From: Bacteroidales bacterium UBA2559
GTDB lineage: Bacteria; Bacteroidota; Bacteroidia; Bacteroidales; Bacteroidaceae
Assembly: GCA_002340405.1 (NCBI GenBank)
Contig: DDLZ01000078.1
Span: forward strand, 1,247 to 10,343
DNA length: 9,097 nucleotides
Reading direction: 5' to 3'
Part shown: positions 1 to 6,585 of the stretch, one piece after another
How the letters are laid out: every line of letters begins with the position of its first letter
Position numbering within the stretch: the first letter of the stretch is position 1
Translations under genes and position numbers: made by a program
The notes under the pieces: model-generated
The model's database searches: none
What the model saw: the letters and a program-made list of their open reading frames with translations, nothing else
What the model was told of the DNA's origin: nothing

Positions 1-1730
1 CCCTTGTATCCCCGGTCTTCAAGGTCGCTTACGTTAATGGTCTTTCCGATGATACAATTCGTTACAAAGCTGACGCCCATTTTCCGGAGATTGTCTATTT
101 CGGTGTCAACAATTCTGTTGGGCAGACGGAACTCGGGAATACCGTATTTAAGTACACCGCCTATCTCGTGAAGCGCCTCAAATACGGTAACGTCATAACC
201 CAGTTTGGCCATATCGCCTGCGAATGTAAGGCCAGCAGGACCGGAACCTATCACGGCAATCTTGATACCGTTGGGGGCTGCAACATCGGGTATCGATATG
301 TTGCCGCTATTATGCTCGTAGTCGGCGGCAAAACGCTCCAGATAGCCGATGGCAACAGGTTTTTTGCCCATCTTGACATATATGCATGTGGATTCGCACT
401 GTTTCTCCTGCGGGCAGACACGACCGCATACGGCAGGTAAAGAGCTGGTATGCTTGAGAACTCTGGCTGCTGCCAAATAGTTGCCGCGCTCTATGTTTTT
501 TATAAATGAGGGTATTTCAATGTTGACAGGGCAACCCTCCATACATGAGGGGTTGACACAGTCAAGGCAACGTTTTGCTTCGAGCAGAGCCTGCTCTTCG
601 GTGAGTCCCTGATTGACCTCCTCGCGACGGCTGTGGCGGCGGTAGTCGGGAGCCAGCTCGTTCATCACACAGCGTTCAATAGAACTACGCTCTTTAGGTT
701 TCATTAAACTGCGCAGTTCATTGCGCCACTCAGCATTGCGGTCGCACAGAACGTCGATGGATTCAGTATCATCTCCGGCAGCTTTGGCTGTCTCTGTTCC
801 GGCGGCCTTTGCGGTAGTCTGTCCGGTACCTTGTGCGGCGCTTGCTTCTGTGCTCTGTCCTATGCTTTTTCCGGCATTCTGTCCGGCAGCAGTTCCTGCG
901 GTTCCGGATAGAGATGCTTCGAGTTTTTTCATCTCTTCGAACTCAATCTCCCTGAAGGCTCCCATACGTTTCATCATCTCGTCCCAGTCAACCTGATGTC
1001 CGTCAAATTCGGGGCCGTCCACACATACGAACTTGGTTTTTCCGCCTACGCTCACGCGACATGCACCGCACATTCCGGTTCCGTCAACCATTATGGTGTT
1101 GAGGGAGACATCGGTCCGAATTCCGTATTTCTGCGTAAGCAGACAGCAAAACTTCATCATAATGGCGGGTCCTATGGCAAAGCATTTGTCAATTTTTTCT
1201 CTTTGAATGACACTCTCCATCCCGACAGTTACGACACCCTTGTTGCCGTATGAACCGTCATCGGTCATGATGATGACCTCATCGGAATATTGACGTATTT
1301 CATCTTCAAGTATAATGAGTTCCTTTGTGCGGCCTGCAATAACTGAAATGACCCTGTTGCCGGCCTCTTTCAGAGCTTTTATGATAGGCAGCATGGGAGC
1401 GGTTCCCACGCCGCCGCCTGCGCACAGTACAGTTCCGAACTTTTCAATGTGGGTGGCCTGTCCCAGAGGACCTACCACGTCGGTTATAAGATCACCCGGT
1501 TCCAGAAGGCACAATTTGCTTGAAGAGAGTCCGATGCGCTGTACTACCAGAGTAATGGTGCCTCTCTTCGGGTCGGAGTCGGTTATTGTATATGGAATGC
1601 GCTCTCCCTCCTTACCTACACGGACAATGACAAAGTGACCTGCTCTGCGTGACTTAGCTATGAGTGGGGCTTCGACTTCAAACTTGAAAACATTCTCAGA
1701 AAACTGTTTTTTGGAAATTATTTTATTCAT
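1..1730 (-). CDS. NfnAB-type fusion flavoprotein (ferredoxin-NADP reductase module + GltD-like module), partial at left edge
   Basis: The first 576 residues are visible; the C-terminus lies beyond the window. The N-terminal module (about 1-265) is a PyrK/NfnA-like reductase: FAD-binding RIPYTI at 44-49, NAD(P)-binding AGGGVGTAP at 104-112, and a [2Fe-2S] site DGTGMCGAC (D216, C221, C224) with C236. The Asp plus three Cys pattern is that of NfnA. A Gly/Ala/Thr/Ser/Gln-rich linker (about 273-321) follows. The second module is GltD/NfnB-like: Cys cluster C388, C391, C396, C400, then C435, C439, C445, C449 for [4Fe-4S] clusters, and the dinucleotide fold GSGPAG at 495-500. Families of this kind move electrons between NAD(H), NADP(H) and ferredoxin, or feed glutamate synthase; the sequence does not decide which. 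Such fusions are often annotated as dihydroorotate dehydrogenase B/glutamate synthase fusions. The start is ATG at 1730, with an in-frame stop codon six codons upstream. It is transcribed divergently from the glycogen operon. Confidence 0.93.
   Translation of the reverse strand, partial: MNKIISKKQFSENVFKFEVEAPLIAKSRRAGHFVIVRVGKEGERIPYTITDSDPKRGTITLVVQRIGLSSSKLCLLEPGDLITDVVGPLGQATHIEKFGTVLCAGGGVGTAPMLPIIKALKEAGNRVISVIAGRTKELIILEDEIRQYSDEVIIMTDDGSYGNKGVVTVGMESVIQREKIDKCFAIGPAIMMKFCCLLTQKYGIRTDVSLNTIMVDGTGMCGACRVSVGGKTKFVCVDGPEFDGHQVDWDEMMKRMGAFREIEFEEMKKLEASLSGTAGTAAGQNAGKSIGQSTEASAAQGTGQTTAKAAGTETAKAAGDDTESIDVLCDRNAEWRNELRSLMKPKERSSIERCVMNELAPDYRRHSRREEVNQGLTEEQALLEAKRCLDCVNPSCMEGCPVNIEIPSFIKNIERGNYLAAARVLKHTSSLPAVCGRVCPQEKQCESTCIYVKMGKKPVAIGYLERFAADYEHNSGNISIPDVAAPNGIKIAVIGSGPAGLTFAGDMAKLGYDVTVFEALHEIGGVLKYGIPEFRLPNRIVDTEIDNLRKMGVSFVTNCIIGKTINVSDLEDRGYK
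768..914 (-). other. Low-complexity interdomain linker in the NfnAB-type fusion
   Basis: About 49 residues (273-321) composed almost only of G, A, T, S, Q and K, with degenerate GT-x-A-x-A-A-G and G-Q-x-x units, join the NfnA-like half to the NfnB-like half. At the DNA level the repeated words are tccgg and ctgtcc. A flexible tether is the simplest reading. The composition suggests slippage-driven expansion, so length may vary between strains. Confidence 0.7.
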
Positions 1731-1766
1731 TTTGAAAAATTTTCTCTAAAATGGATTTTTGTTGTG

Positions 1767-1774
1767 CAAATTTA
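1767..1774 (-). promoter_or_regulatory. Bacteroidetes -7 box for the NfnAB-type gene
   Basis: Read on the minus strand this is TAAATTTG, a perfect match to TAnnTTTG. It would start transcription near 1760, giving a leader of about 30 nt before ATG 1730. No good TTG/TTTG is found at the expected -33 distance, which lowers confidence. Confidence 0.45.
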
Positions 1775-1796
1775 CTTAATAAATGCATTTTTTGAT

Positions 1797-1804
1797 TACA
1801 TTTG
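1797..1804 (+). promoter_or_regulatory. Bacteroidetes -7 box for the glycogen operon
   Basis: TACATTTG is a perfect match to TAnnTTTG, 80 bp upstream of the debranching-enzyme ATG, predicting a leader of about 75 nt. No clear -33 TTTG is present at the usual spacing. A second near-match, TACATTTTG at 1830-1838, has one extra T and is a weaker alternative closer to the gene. Confidence 0.42.
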
Positions 1805-1884
1805 TGTAACTGAAATAGAAATGTGAAGCTACATTTTGAATTTCTGCAATAATATTGATTTAATATACATTTATATACGAATTC

Positions 1885-3822
1885 ATGAGCTATCTGCGTT
1901 TTGAAAAAACTCTAATGACCAATCTTGAGGAGACGCTTCCAAGAGAGATTCTAAGAACTAACAGATCCGGCGCATACCATTGCACCACCATAGTGGATTG
2001 CAATACCAGAAAGTATCATGGACTTCTGGTTGTACCGCTCCCTGAGCTTGACAATGAAAATCATGTGTTGCTTTCTGCGCTTGACGAGACCGTTATACAA
2101 CATGGTGCTGAATTCAATTTAGGAGTTCACCAGTTTCGGGGATATAATTTCAGTCCTAAGGGCCATAAATATATCAGAGAGTTCTATTGTGATAAAGTTC
2201 CTACAGCCGTTTATCGCGTGGGAGGAGTTGTGCTTAAGAAAGAAAAACTTTTTGAGCATAACGAAAACAGGATACTTATAAGATATACTCTGCTCGATGC
2301 TCATTCGGATACTGTTTTGAGGCTGCAACCCTATCTGGCTTTCCGCAGCGCCAATAGGTTTACGCATGAAAACACTCATGCAAGCCGTGAATATCACATA
2401 GTGGAGAACGGTATCAAAACCCGCATGTATCACGGTTATCCGGAACTTTTCATGCAGCTTAGCAAAGAGAATGAATTTGTATTCCGTCCGGATTGGTATC
2501 GCGGATTCGAATATTTCAAGGAGCTTGAGCGCGGATATGATTTCAATGAAGATCTTTATGTACCCGGCTATTTTGAGTTCCCAATAAAGAAAGGTGAAAC
2601 GGTAGTCTTTTCAGCCGGTGTTTCGGAGGTCAAGACCAAGGGGTTGAAAAGAACTTTTACCATTGAGGTTAACGATCGCACTCCGAGAGATAATTTTTAC
2701 AATTGTCTTAAGAATGCTGCACACCAGTTCCATAACAAGATTGATGGTCATCATTATATTCTTGCAGGATATCCGTGGTTCAAGTGCAGAGCACGTGATA
2801 TGTTTATTGCATTGCCCGGACTGACGCTGGCCCTGCAGGAAACATCGGAATTTGAATCGGCGATGACAACGGCCCAAGAAGCCATAAGGAGTTTCATGAG
2901 GGGTGAGCCGTTTAAGCTCCAGATTCATGAGATTGAACACCCCGACGTCTTACTTTGGGCAGTATGGGCTATTCAGCAGTATGCTAAATATGTTTCCCGC
3001 GAAGAGGCGTGGAAAAAATATGGCGCCCTGCTTATTGAAATAATGGATTTTCTGCGTTATAACCGTCATTACAATTTCTTTGTACACAGCAATGGGTTGG
3101 TCCACATCAATGGAAAAGAGAAGGCTGAGACGTGGATGAACTCTTCGGTTAAAGGTGTTCCGGTTATCCCAAGAACAGGTTATGTGGTGGAAATCAATGC
3201 CTTATGGTATAATGCACTGATGTTCACCGCCGATTTGTCAAAGGAATTTGGAAAGGCAGATTACTCCAGAAAGCTTGAGTCCATTGCATCGAATGCAGGT
3301 AAGTCATTCCTGAAGACTTTCCTGAATGAGCATGGTTATCTGTTTGATTTTGTTGACGGGAATGTTCCTGACTGGAGTGTACGTCCGAATCAGATTTTTG
3401 CTGCTGCGTTTGATTATTCCCCGCTGGATGCCAAGCAGAAGAAGTCGGTGGTTGATATAGTGACCAAAGAACTTCTTACTCCAAAGGGAATACGTTCGCT
3501 CAGTCCTAAGAGTTTTGGATATAACCCAAATTATTCCGGACCGCAGCGTGAACGTGATTATGCATATCATCAGGGGACAGCCTGGCCATGGTTGGCCGGA
3601 TTCTATTTTGAAGCCTATCTCAAGGTGTTCCGTATGAGCGGTCTTTCATTTGTCGAAAGGCATATGGTAGATTACGAGGATGAAATGTCATTGCATTGTA
3701 TTGGTTCGCTGCCCGAGCTTTTTGACGGAGATCCTCCATTTAAGGGTAGGGGTGCTGTTTCGTTTGCCATGAATGTGGCAGAGATTCTGAGAACCATGAA
3801 GATTGTGAATGAATTTGAATAA
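1885..3822 (+). CDS. Glycogen debranching enzyme (amylo-alpha-1,6-glucosidase, archaeal/bacterial GDE type)
   Basis: At 645 residues it is the size of the archaeal/bacterial single-chain GDE family, which hydrolyses alpha-1,6 branches of glycogen or limit dextrin in the cytoplasm. No signal peptide is seen. The N-terminal GDE_N-type beta domain contains TNRSGAY (25-31) and NTRKYHGLL (40-48). The C-terminal (alpha/alpha)6-barrel (GDE_C type, about 280-640) shows AGYPWF followed by RD (R304-D305) and MFIALPGL, then YHQGTAWPW (561-569) and SLPELFDGDPP (608-618, with E611). D305 and E611 sit where the family places its acidic catalytic residues, by my recollection of family motifs. It is the first gene of a three-gene operon, ending 9 bp before the GT4 gene. 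The start is ATG 1885; Met11 is a less likely alternative because residues 1-10 resemble those of relatives I remember. No strong Shine-Dalgarno precedes it, as is usual in this phylum. Confidence 0.93.
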   Translation: MSYLRFEKTLMTNLEETLPREILRTNRSGAYHCTTIVDCNTRKYHGLLVVPLPELDNENHVLLSALDETVIQHGAEFNLGVHQFRGYNFSPKGHKYIREFYCDKVPTAVYRVGGVVLKKEKLFEHNENRILIRYTLLDAHSDTVLRLQPYLAFRSANRFTHENTHASREYHIVENGIKTRMYHGYPELFMQLSKENEFVFRPDWYRGFEYFKELERGYDFNEDLYVPGYFEFPIKKGETVVFSAGVSEVKTKGLKRTFTIEVNDRTPRDNFYNCLKNAAHQFHNKIDGHHYILAGYPWFKCRARDMFIALPGLTLALQETSEFESAMTTAQEAIRSFMRGEPFKLQIHEIEHPDVLLWAVWAIQQYAKYVSREEAWKKYGALLIEIMDFLRYNRHYNFFVHSNGLVHINGKEKAETWMNSSVKGVPVIPRTGYVVEINALWYNALMFTADLSKEFGKADYSRKLESIASNAGKSFLKTFLNEHGYLFDFVDGNVPDWSVRPNQIFAAAFDYSPLDAKQKKSVVDIVTKELLTPKGIRSLSPKSFGYNPNYSGPQRERDYAYHQGTAWPWLAGFYFEAYLKVFRMSGLSFVERHMVDYEDEMSLHCIGSLPELFDGDPPFKGRGAVSFAMNVAEILRTMKIVNEFE

Positions 3823-3831
3823 AACTGCAAT

Positions 3832-5094
3832 ATGAAAGTACTGATGTTCGGTTGGGAGTTTCCACCCCATATTTTGGGAGGATTGGGAACAGCCAGTTTT
3901 GGATTGACAAGGGGATTGGCCCAACAGAGAGACGTTGACATAACGTTTTGCCTGCCTAAACCTTGGGGTGATGAGGATCAGAGCTTCATGAAGATTTTAG
4001 GCATGAATACCATTCCGGTGGTTTGGCGTAATCCTGATTCGGAATTACTGAAAAACAGGTATCCCTGGATGGATCCCCAGGATTATTTCAGGTGTCGGGA
4101 GCATATTTATTCCGATTTCGGCTACCTTTATACAGATGATATAGGTTGCATTGGATTTTCGGGACGTTATACGGACAATATCTACGAAGAGATTAACAAC
4201 TATTCAATAGTTGCGGGTGTGGTTGCAAGATCGGAACAGTATGATATAATCCATTCTCATGACTGGGTGACCTATCCGGCAGGCATACATGCCAAGATGG
4301 TCAGCGGCAAGCCGTTGGTGATCCATGTCCATGCCACCGATTTTGACAGGAGCCGGGGTAATGTCAATCCTACTGTATATTCTATCGAGAAGAACGGTAT
4401 GGACCATGCCGATCACATAATGTGCGTCAGCGAGCTGACCCGCCAGACCGTTATAAACAAATATCATCAGGACCCGCGTAAGGTCTCTACAATGCATAAT
4501 GCCGTTGAGCCTTTGACACAGGAGATTCAGGATATTGTACCCAATAAGAAACCCTATGAGAAGGTCGTAACTTTCCTGGGGCGCATAACAATGCAGAAAG
4601 GACCCGAGTATTTCGTTGAAGCCGCGGCGCTTGTACTGAAACGTACCCATGACATAAGATTTTGCATGGCAGGAAGCGGCGATATGATGAATGATATGAT
4701 TCGTATGGTTGCTCACAGAGGAATCGCCGACAGGTTCCATTTCCCGGGTTTTATGAGAGGGAAGCAGGTATATGAGTGCTTGAAGGCGAGCGATGTCTAT
4801 ATAATGCCATCCGTATCCGAGCCGTTTGGCATTTCACCACTGGAGGCTATGCAATGTGAGGTGCCGACCATAATATCAAAGCAGTCCGGTTGTGCCGAGA
4901 TTCTTGAAAAGTGTATTAAGACCGACTACTGGGATATTCATGCTATGGCCGATGCTATCTATGCAATATGTAATTACCCCTCACTCTACGAGTATCTGAA
5001 GATTGAGGGTAAGAAGGAGGTTGATGCCATCACTTGGGATAAAGTAGGTGAACGCGTTCTGAAACGTTACAAAAAGGTTTTGGGCATTAAATAA
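3832..5094 (+). CDS. GT4-family glycogen-synthase-like glycosyltransferase
   Basis: A GT-B fold glycosyltransferase of 420 residues with no signal peptide, presumably cytoplasmic. The N-terminal half opens with KVLMFGWEFPP and the donor-loop motif GGLG (16-19), and contains HSHDW (141-145). The C-terminal half is a Glycos_transf_1 domain with GRI...QKG (250-257; R251 and K256 are the expected phosphate-binding pair) and the EX7E motif EPFGISPLE (E330, E338). It is intact, unlike the GT5-like protein encoded at 8043-8846. Its place between a debranching enzyme and a GH57 protein suggests that it elongates alpha-1,4-glucan from a nucleotide-glucose. The donor (ADP- or UDP-glucose) cannot be read from the sequence. 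It lies 9 bp after the debranching gene and 27 bp before the GH57 gene, so the three are probably co-transcribed. Another GT4 specificity is possible but less likely in this context. Confidence 0.88.
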   Translation: MKVLMFGWEFPPHILGGLGTASFGLTRGLAQQRDVDITFCLPKPWGDEDQSFMKILGMNTIPVVWRNPDSELLKNRYPWMDPQDYFRCREHIYSDFGYLYTDDIGCIGFSGRYTDNIYEEINNYSIVAGVVARSEQYDIIHSHDWVTYPAGIHAKMVSGKPLVIHVHATDFDRSRGNVNPTVYSIEKNGMDHADHIMCVSELTRQTVINKYHQDPRKVSTMHNAVEPLTQEIQDIVPNKKPYEKVVTFLGRITMQKGPEYFVEAAALVLKRTHDIRFCMAGSGDMMNDMIRMVAHRGIADRFHFPGFMRGKQVYECLKASDVYIMPSVSEPFGISPLEAMQCEVPTIISKQSGCAEILEKCIKTDYWDIHAMADAIYAICNYPSLYEYLKIEGKKEVDAITWDKVGERVLKRYKKVLGIK

Positions 5095-5121
5095 AATTGT
5101 GGAATAATAAAAACAAGATAT

Positions 5122-6519
5122 ATGAAAACAATCTGTCTCTATTTTGAAATTCATCAGATCAATCATCTGAAGAGGTATCGTTTTTTCGATATCGGTTCGG
5201 ATCACTACTATTATGATGATTACGCCAATGAAACGAGCATTAGCAATATTGCCGAGAATTCATACATCCCGGCACTGAAGGTGCTTATTGATATGGCGCG
5301 TAAAAACGAAGGTGCTTTCAAGGTGGCCATATCGCTTTCGGGTGTAGGTATAGAACAGTTGGAGCGCTATGCTCCGCAGGTTATGGATCTGCTTCAGGAA
5401 TTGAACGAAACCAATTGTTGCGAATTTTTGGCAGAACCCTATTCGCACGGTCTTTCGTCGCTGTCACCTAAAGGAGAGCAGTACTTCCGTGATGAGACCA
5501 AGCGTCAGGCAGAAAGGATTAACAATCTCTTTGGTCAGAAACCCAAAATATTCAGGAACTCAAGCATGATCTATAGTGATGAAATAGGAGCGCTTGTGGC
5601 TGATATGGGCTTTAAGGGAGTCTTGACCGAGGGTGCCAAACATGTTCTGGGTTGGAAGAATCCACACTATCTTTATCATTGCGCTCTGAATCCAAAATTA
5701 AAGGTGTTTACCCGCGATTTCAAGTTGTCCGATGACATAAGTCTGCGTTTTTCCGATCCGTCATGGGTATCATATCCGCTTATGGCCGATACATATATGG
5801 ATTGGATTGCTCAGAGTCCCGAGGAGGAGGGTATATTCAATATATTCATGGAACTAAGCGCTTTAGGTATTTATCAGCCTCTCAGTTCGCACATTCTGGA
5901 ATTCATCAAGAGTCTTCCTGCATGTGCTAAAAAACGCAATGTTCAGTTTGCCACTCCATCGGAGATTATCAAGAACCATGAATCGGTGTCGGCTATTGAG
6001 GTTCCATATCCGATGTCCTGGAATGACGAAGAACGTGATACCAGTTGCTGGTTGGGTAACCAGATGCAGCGTGAGGCTTTCAGCAAGCTCTATTCCATAG
6101 CCGATCGTGTAATACTACTTAGAGACAAACGTATTCTTCAGGATTGGGATTACCTACAGGCGAGCAACAATTTCCGTTTTATGACCACCAAAAATAATTC
6201 GGTCTATATGAATCGGGGTATATACGAATCGCCGTATGATGCATTTACCAACTATATGAATATTTTGGGTGATTTTATTCAGAGGGTAAACCGTTCATTC
6301 CCGCAGGAAATAAATATTGAGGAGTTGAACGCTCTGCAGACAATCATACAGAATCAGGATAAGATGATACTGTCTCTTGAAAAACAGATTGTACGCCTGA
6401 AATCGGCACAGAAATCAAAGGCCGAGCCTGAAAAGAAACCGGCAAAGAAAGCGGTAGCTGCAAAGAAATCGGTGCCCAAGAAAGAATCTGACAAGCAATC
6501 ACCAAAGAAAAAAGCTTGA
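5122..6519 (+). CDS. GH57 alpha-amylase-like protein, catalytic residues replaced
   Basis: A 465-residue protein aligning along its length with GH57 alpha-amylases of the MJ1611 type: HQ (11-12) for region 1, SLSGVG (71-76), EFLAEPYSHGL (101-111), the DEIG...MGFKG...TEGA stretch (153-172), and PLMADTYMDWI (219-229). GH57 normally acts by retention with a Glu nucleophile (family motif NTELIY) and an Asp acid/base (motif MDYETFG). Here these read NSSMIY (146-151) and MELSALG (243-249), so the Glu is Ser148, the Asp is Glu244, and the Glu of DYET is Ser246. The protein may be catalytically dead or altered, acting as a glucan-binding or regulatory partner. Residues about 396-428 look like a coiled coil and 430-465 form a Lys/Ala/Pro tail. 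It is the last gene of the operon. Fold assignment is confident; activity is not. Confidence 0.88.
   Translation: MKTICLYFEIHQINHLKRYRFFDIGSDHYYYDDYANETSISNIAENSYIPALKVLIDMARKNEGAFKVAISLSGVGIEQLERYAPQVMDLLQELNETNCCEFLAEPYSHGLSSLSPKGEQYFRDETKRQAERINNLFGQKPKIFRNSSMIYSDEIGALVADMGFKGVLTEGAKHVLGWKNPHYLYHCALNPKLKVFTRDFKLSDDISLRFSDPSWVSYPLMADTYMDWIAQSPEEEGIFNIFMELSALGIYQPLSSHILEFIKSLPACAKKRNVQFATPSEIIKNHESVSAIEVPYPMSWNDEERDTSCWLGNQMQREAFSKLYSIADRVILLRDKRILQDWDYLQASNNFRFMTTKNNSVYMNRGIYESPYDAFTNYMNILGDFIQRVNRSFPQEINIEELNALQTIIQNQDKMILSLEKQIVRLKSAQKSKAEPEKKPAKKAVAAKKSVPKKESDKQSPKKKA
6409..6516 (+). other. Lys/Ala-rich basic tail of the GH57-like protein
   Basis: Residues 430-465 contain repeated AKK/KKP/PKK units and are strongly basic, like the disordered tails of histone-H1-like bacterial proteins. 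The preceding segment (about 396-428) has hydrophobic heptad-like spacing and probably forms a coiled coil. The tail lies outside the GH57 catalytic domain. It might bind a polyanion such as DNA, RNA or polyphosphate, or aid assembly; this is inference. Confidence 0.65.
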
Positions 6520-6550
6520 TAGTGTGTAAAGATCAAGGTAAGGTTGTCCG

Positions 6551-6585
6551 GCGTTTTCAGCGGTTTGAGCTGATCGTGAAAATGC
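6551..6585 (+). terminator. Possible hairpin at the convergent gene ends
   Basis: GCGTTTTCA (6551-6559) can pair with TGAAAATGC (6577-6585) as a 9-bp stem with one G-U pair and a 17-nt loop. It lies just after the GH57 stop codon and covers the final codons and stop of the convergent lipoprotein gene. No T-run follows on either strand, so it is not a standard intrinsic terminator. Confidence 0.25.

Larger units (their letters stand above)
1767..1804. repeat. Imperfect 38-bp inverted repeat spanning the divergent promoter
   Basis: The arms are 19 bp and match at 15 of 19 positions. The centre is a perfect 10-bp palindrome, AAATGCATTT (1781-1790). The outer 8 bp of each arm are the two -7 boxes (CAAATTTA for leftward, TACATTTG for rightward transcription), matching at 7 of 8 positions when one is reverse-complemented. 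The centre of the palindrome is exactly the centre between the boxes (1785.5). It could be an operator or a symmetrical shared promoter. The region is AT-rich, so part of the symmetry may be chance. Confidence 0.5.

Noticed and set aside
168..1638. Plus-strand open frames at 168-440, 721-996, 996-1253 and 1315-1638
   Set aside because: They lie antisense to the NfnAB-type gene, whose minus-strand frame is continuously open with recognisable motifs. Their translations show no family resemblance.
2119..5448. Minus-strand open frames under the debranching, GT4 and GH57 genes, the longest 178 codons at 4204-4740
   Set aside because: Each is antisense to a gene with strong family motifs, and none shows a domain, signal peptide or plausible promoter.
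6515..6537. Stem CTTGAT/ATCAAG at the end of the GH57 gene as a terminator
   Set aside because: A 6-bp AT-rich stem with an 11-nt loop and no T-run is too weak to call.
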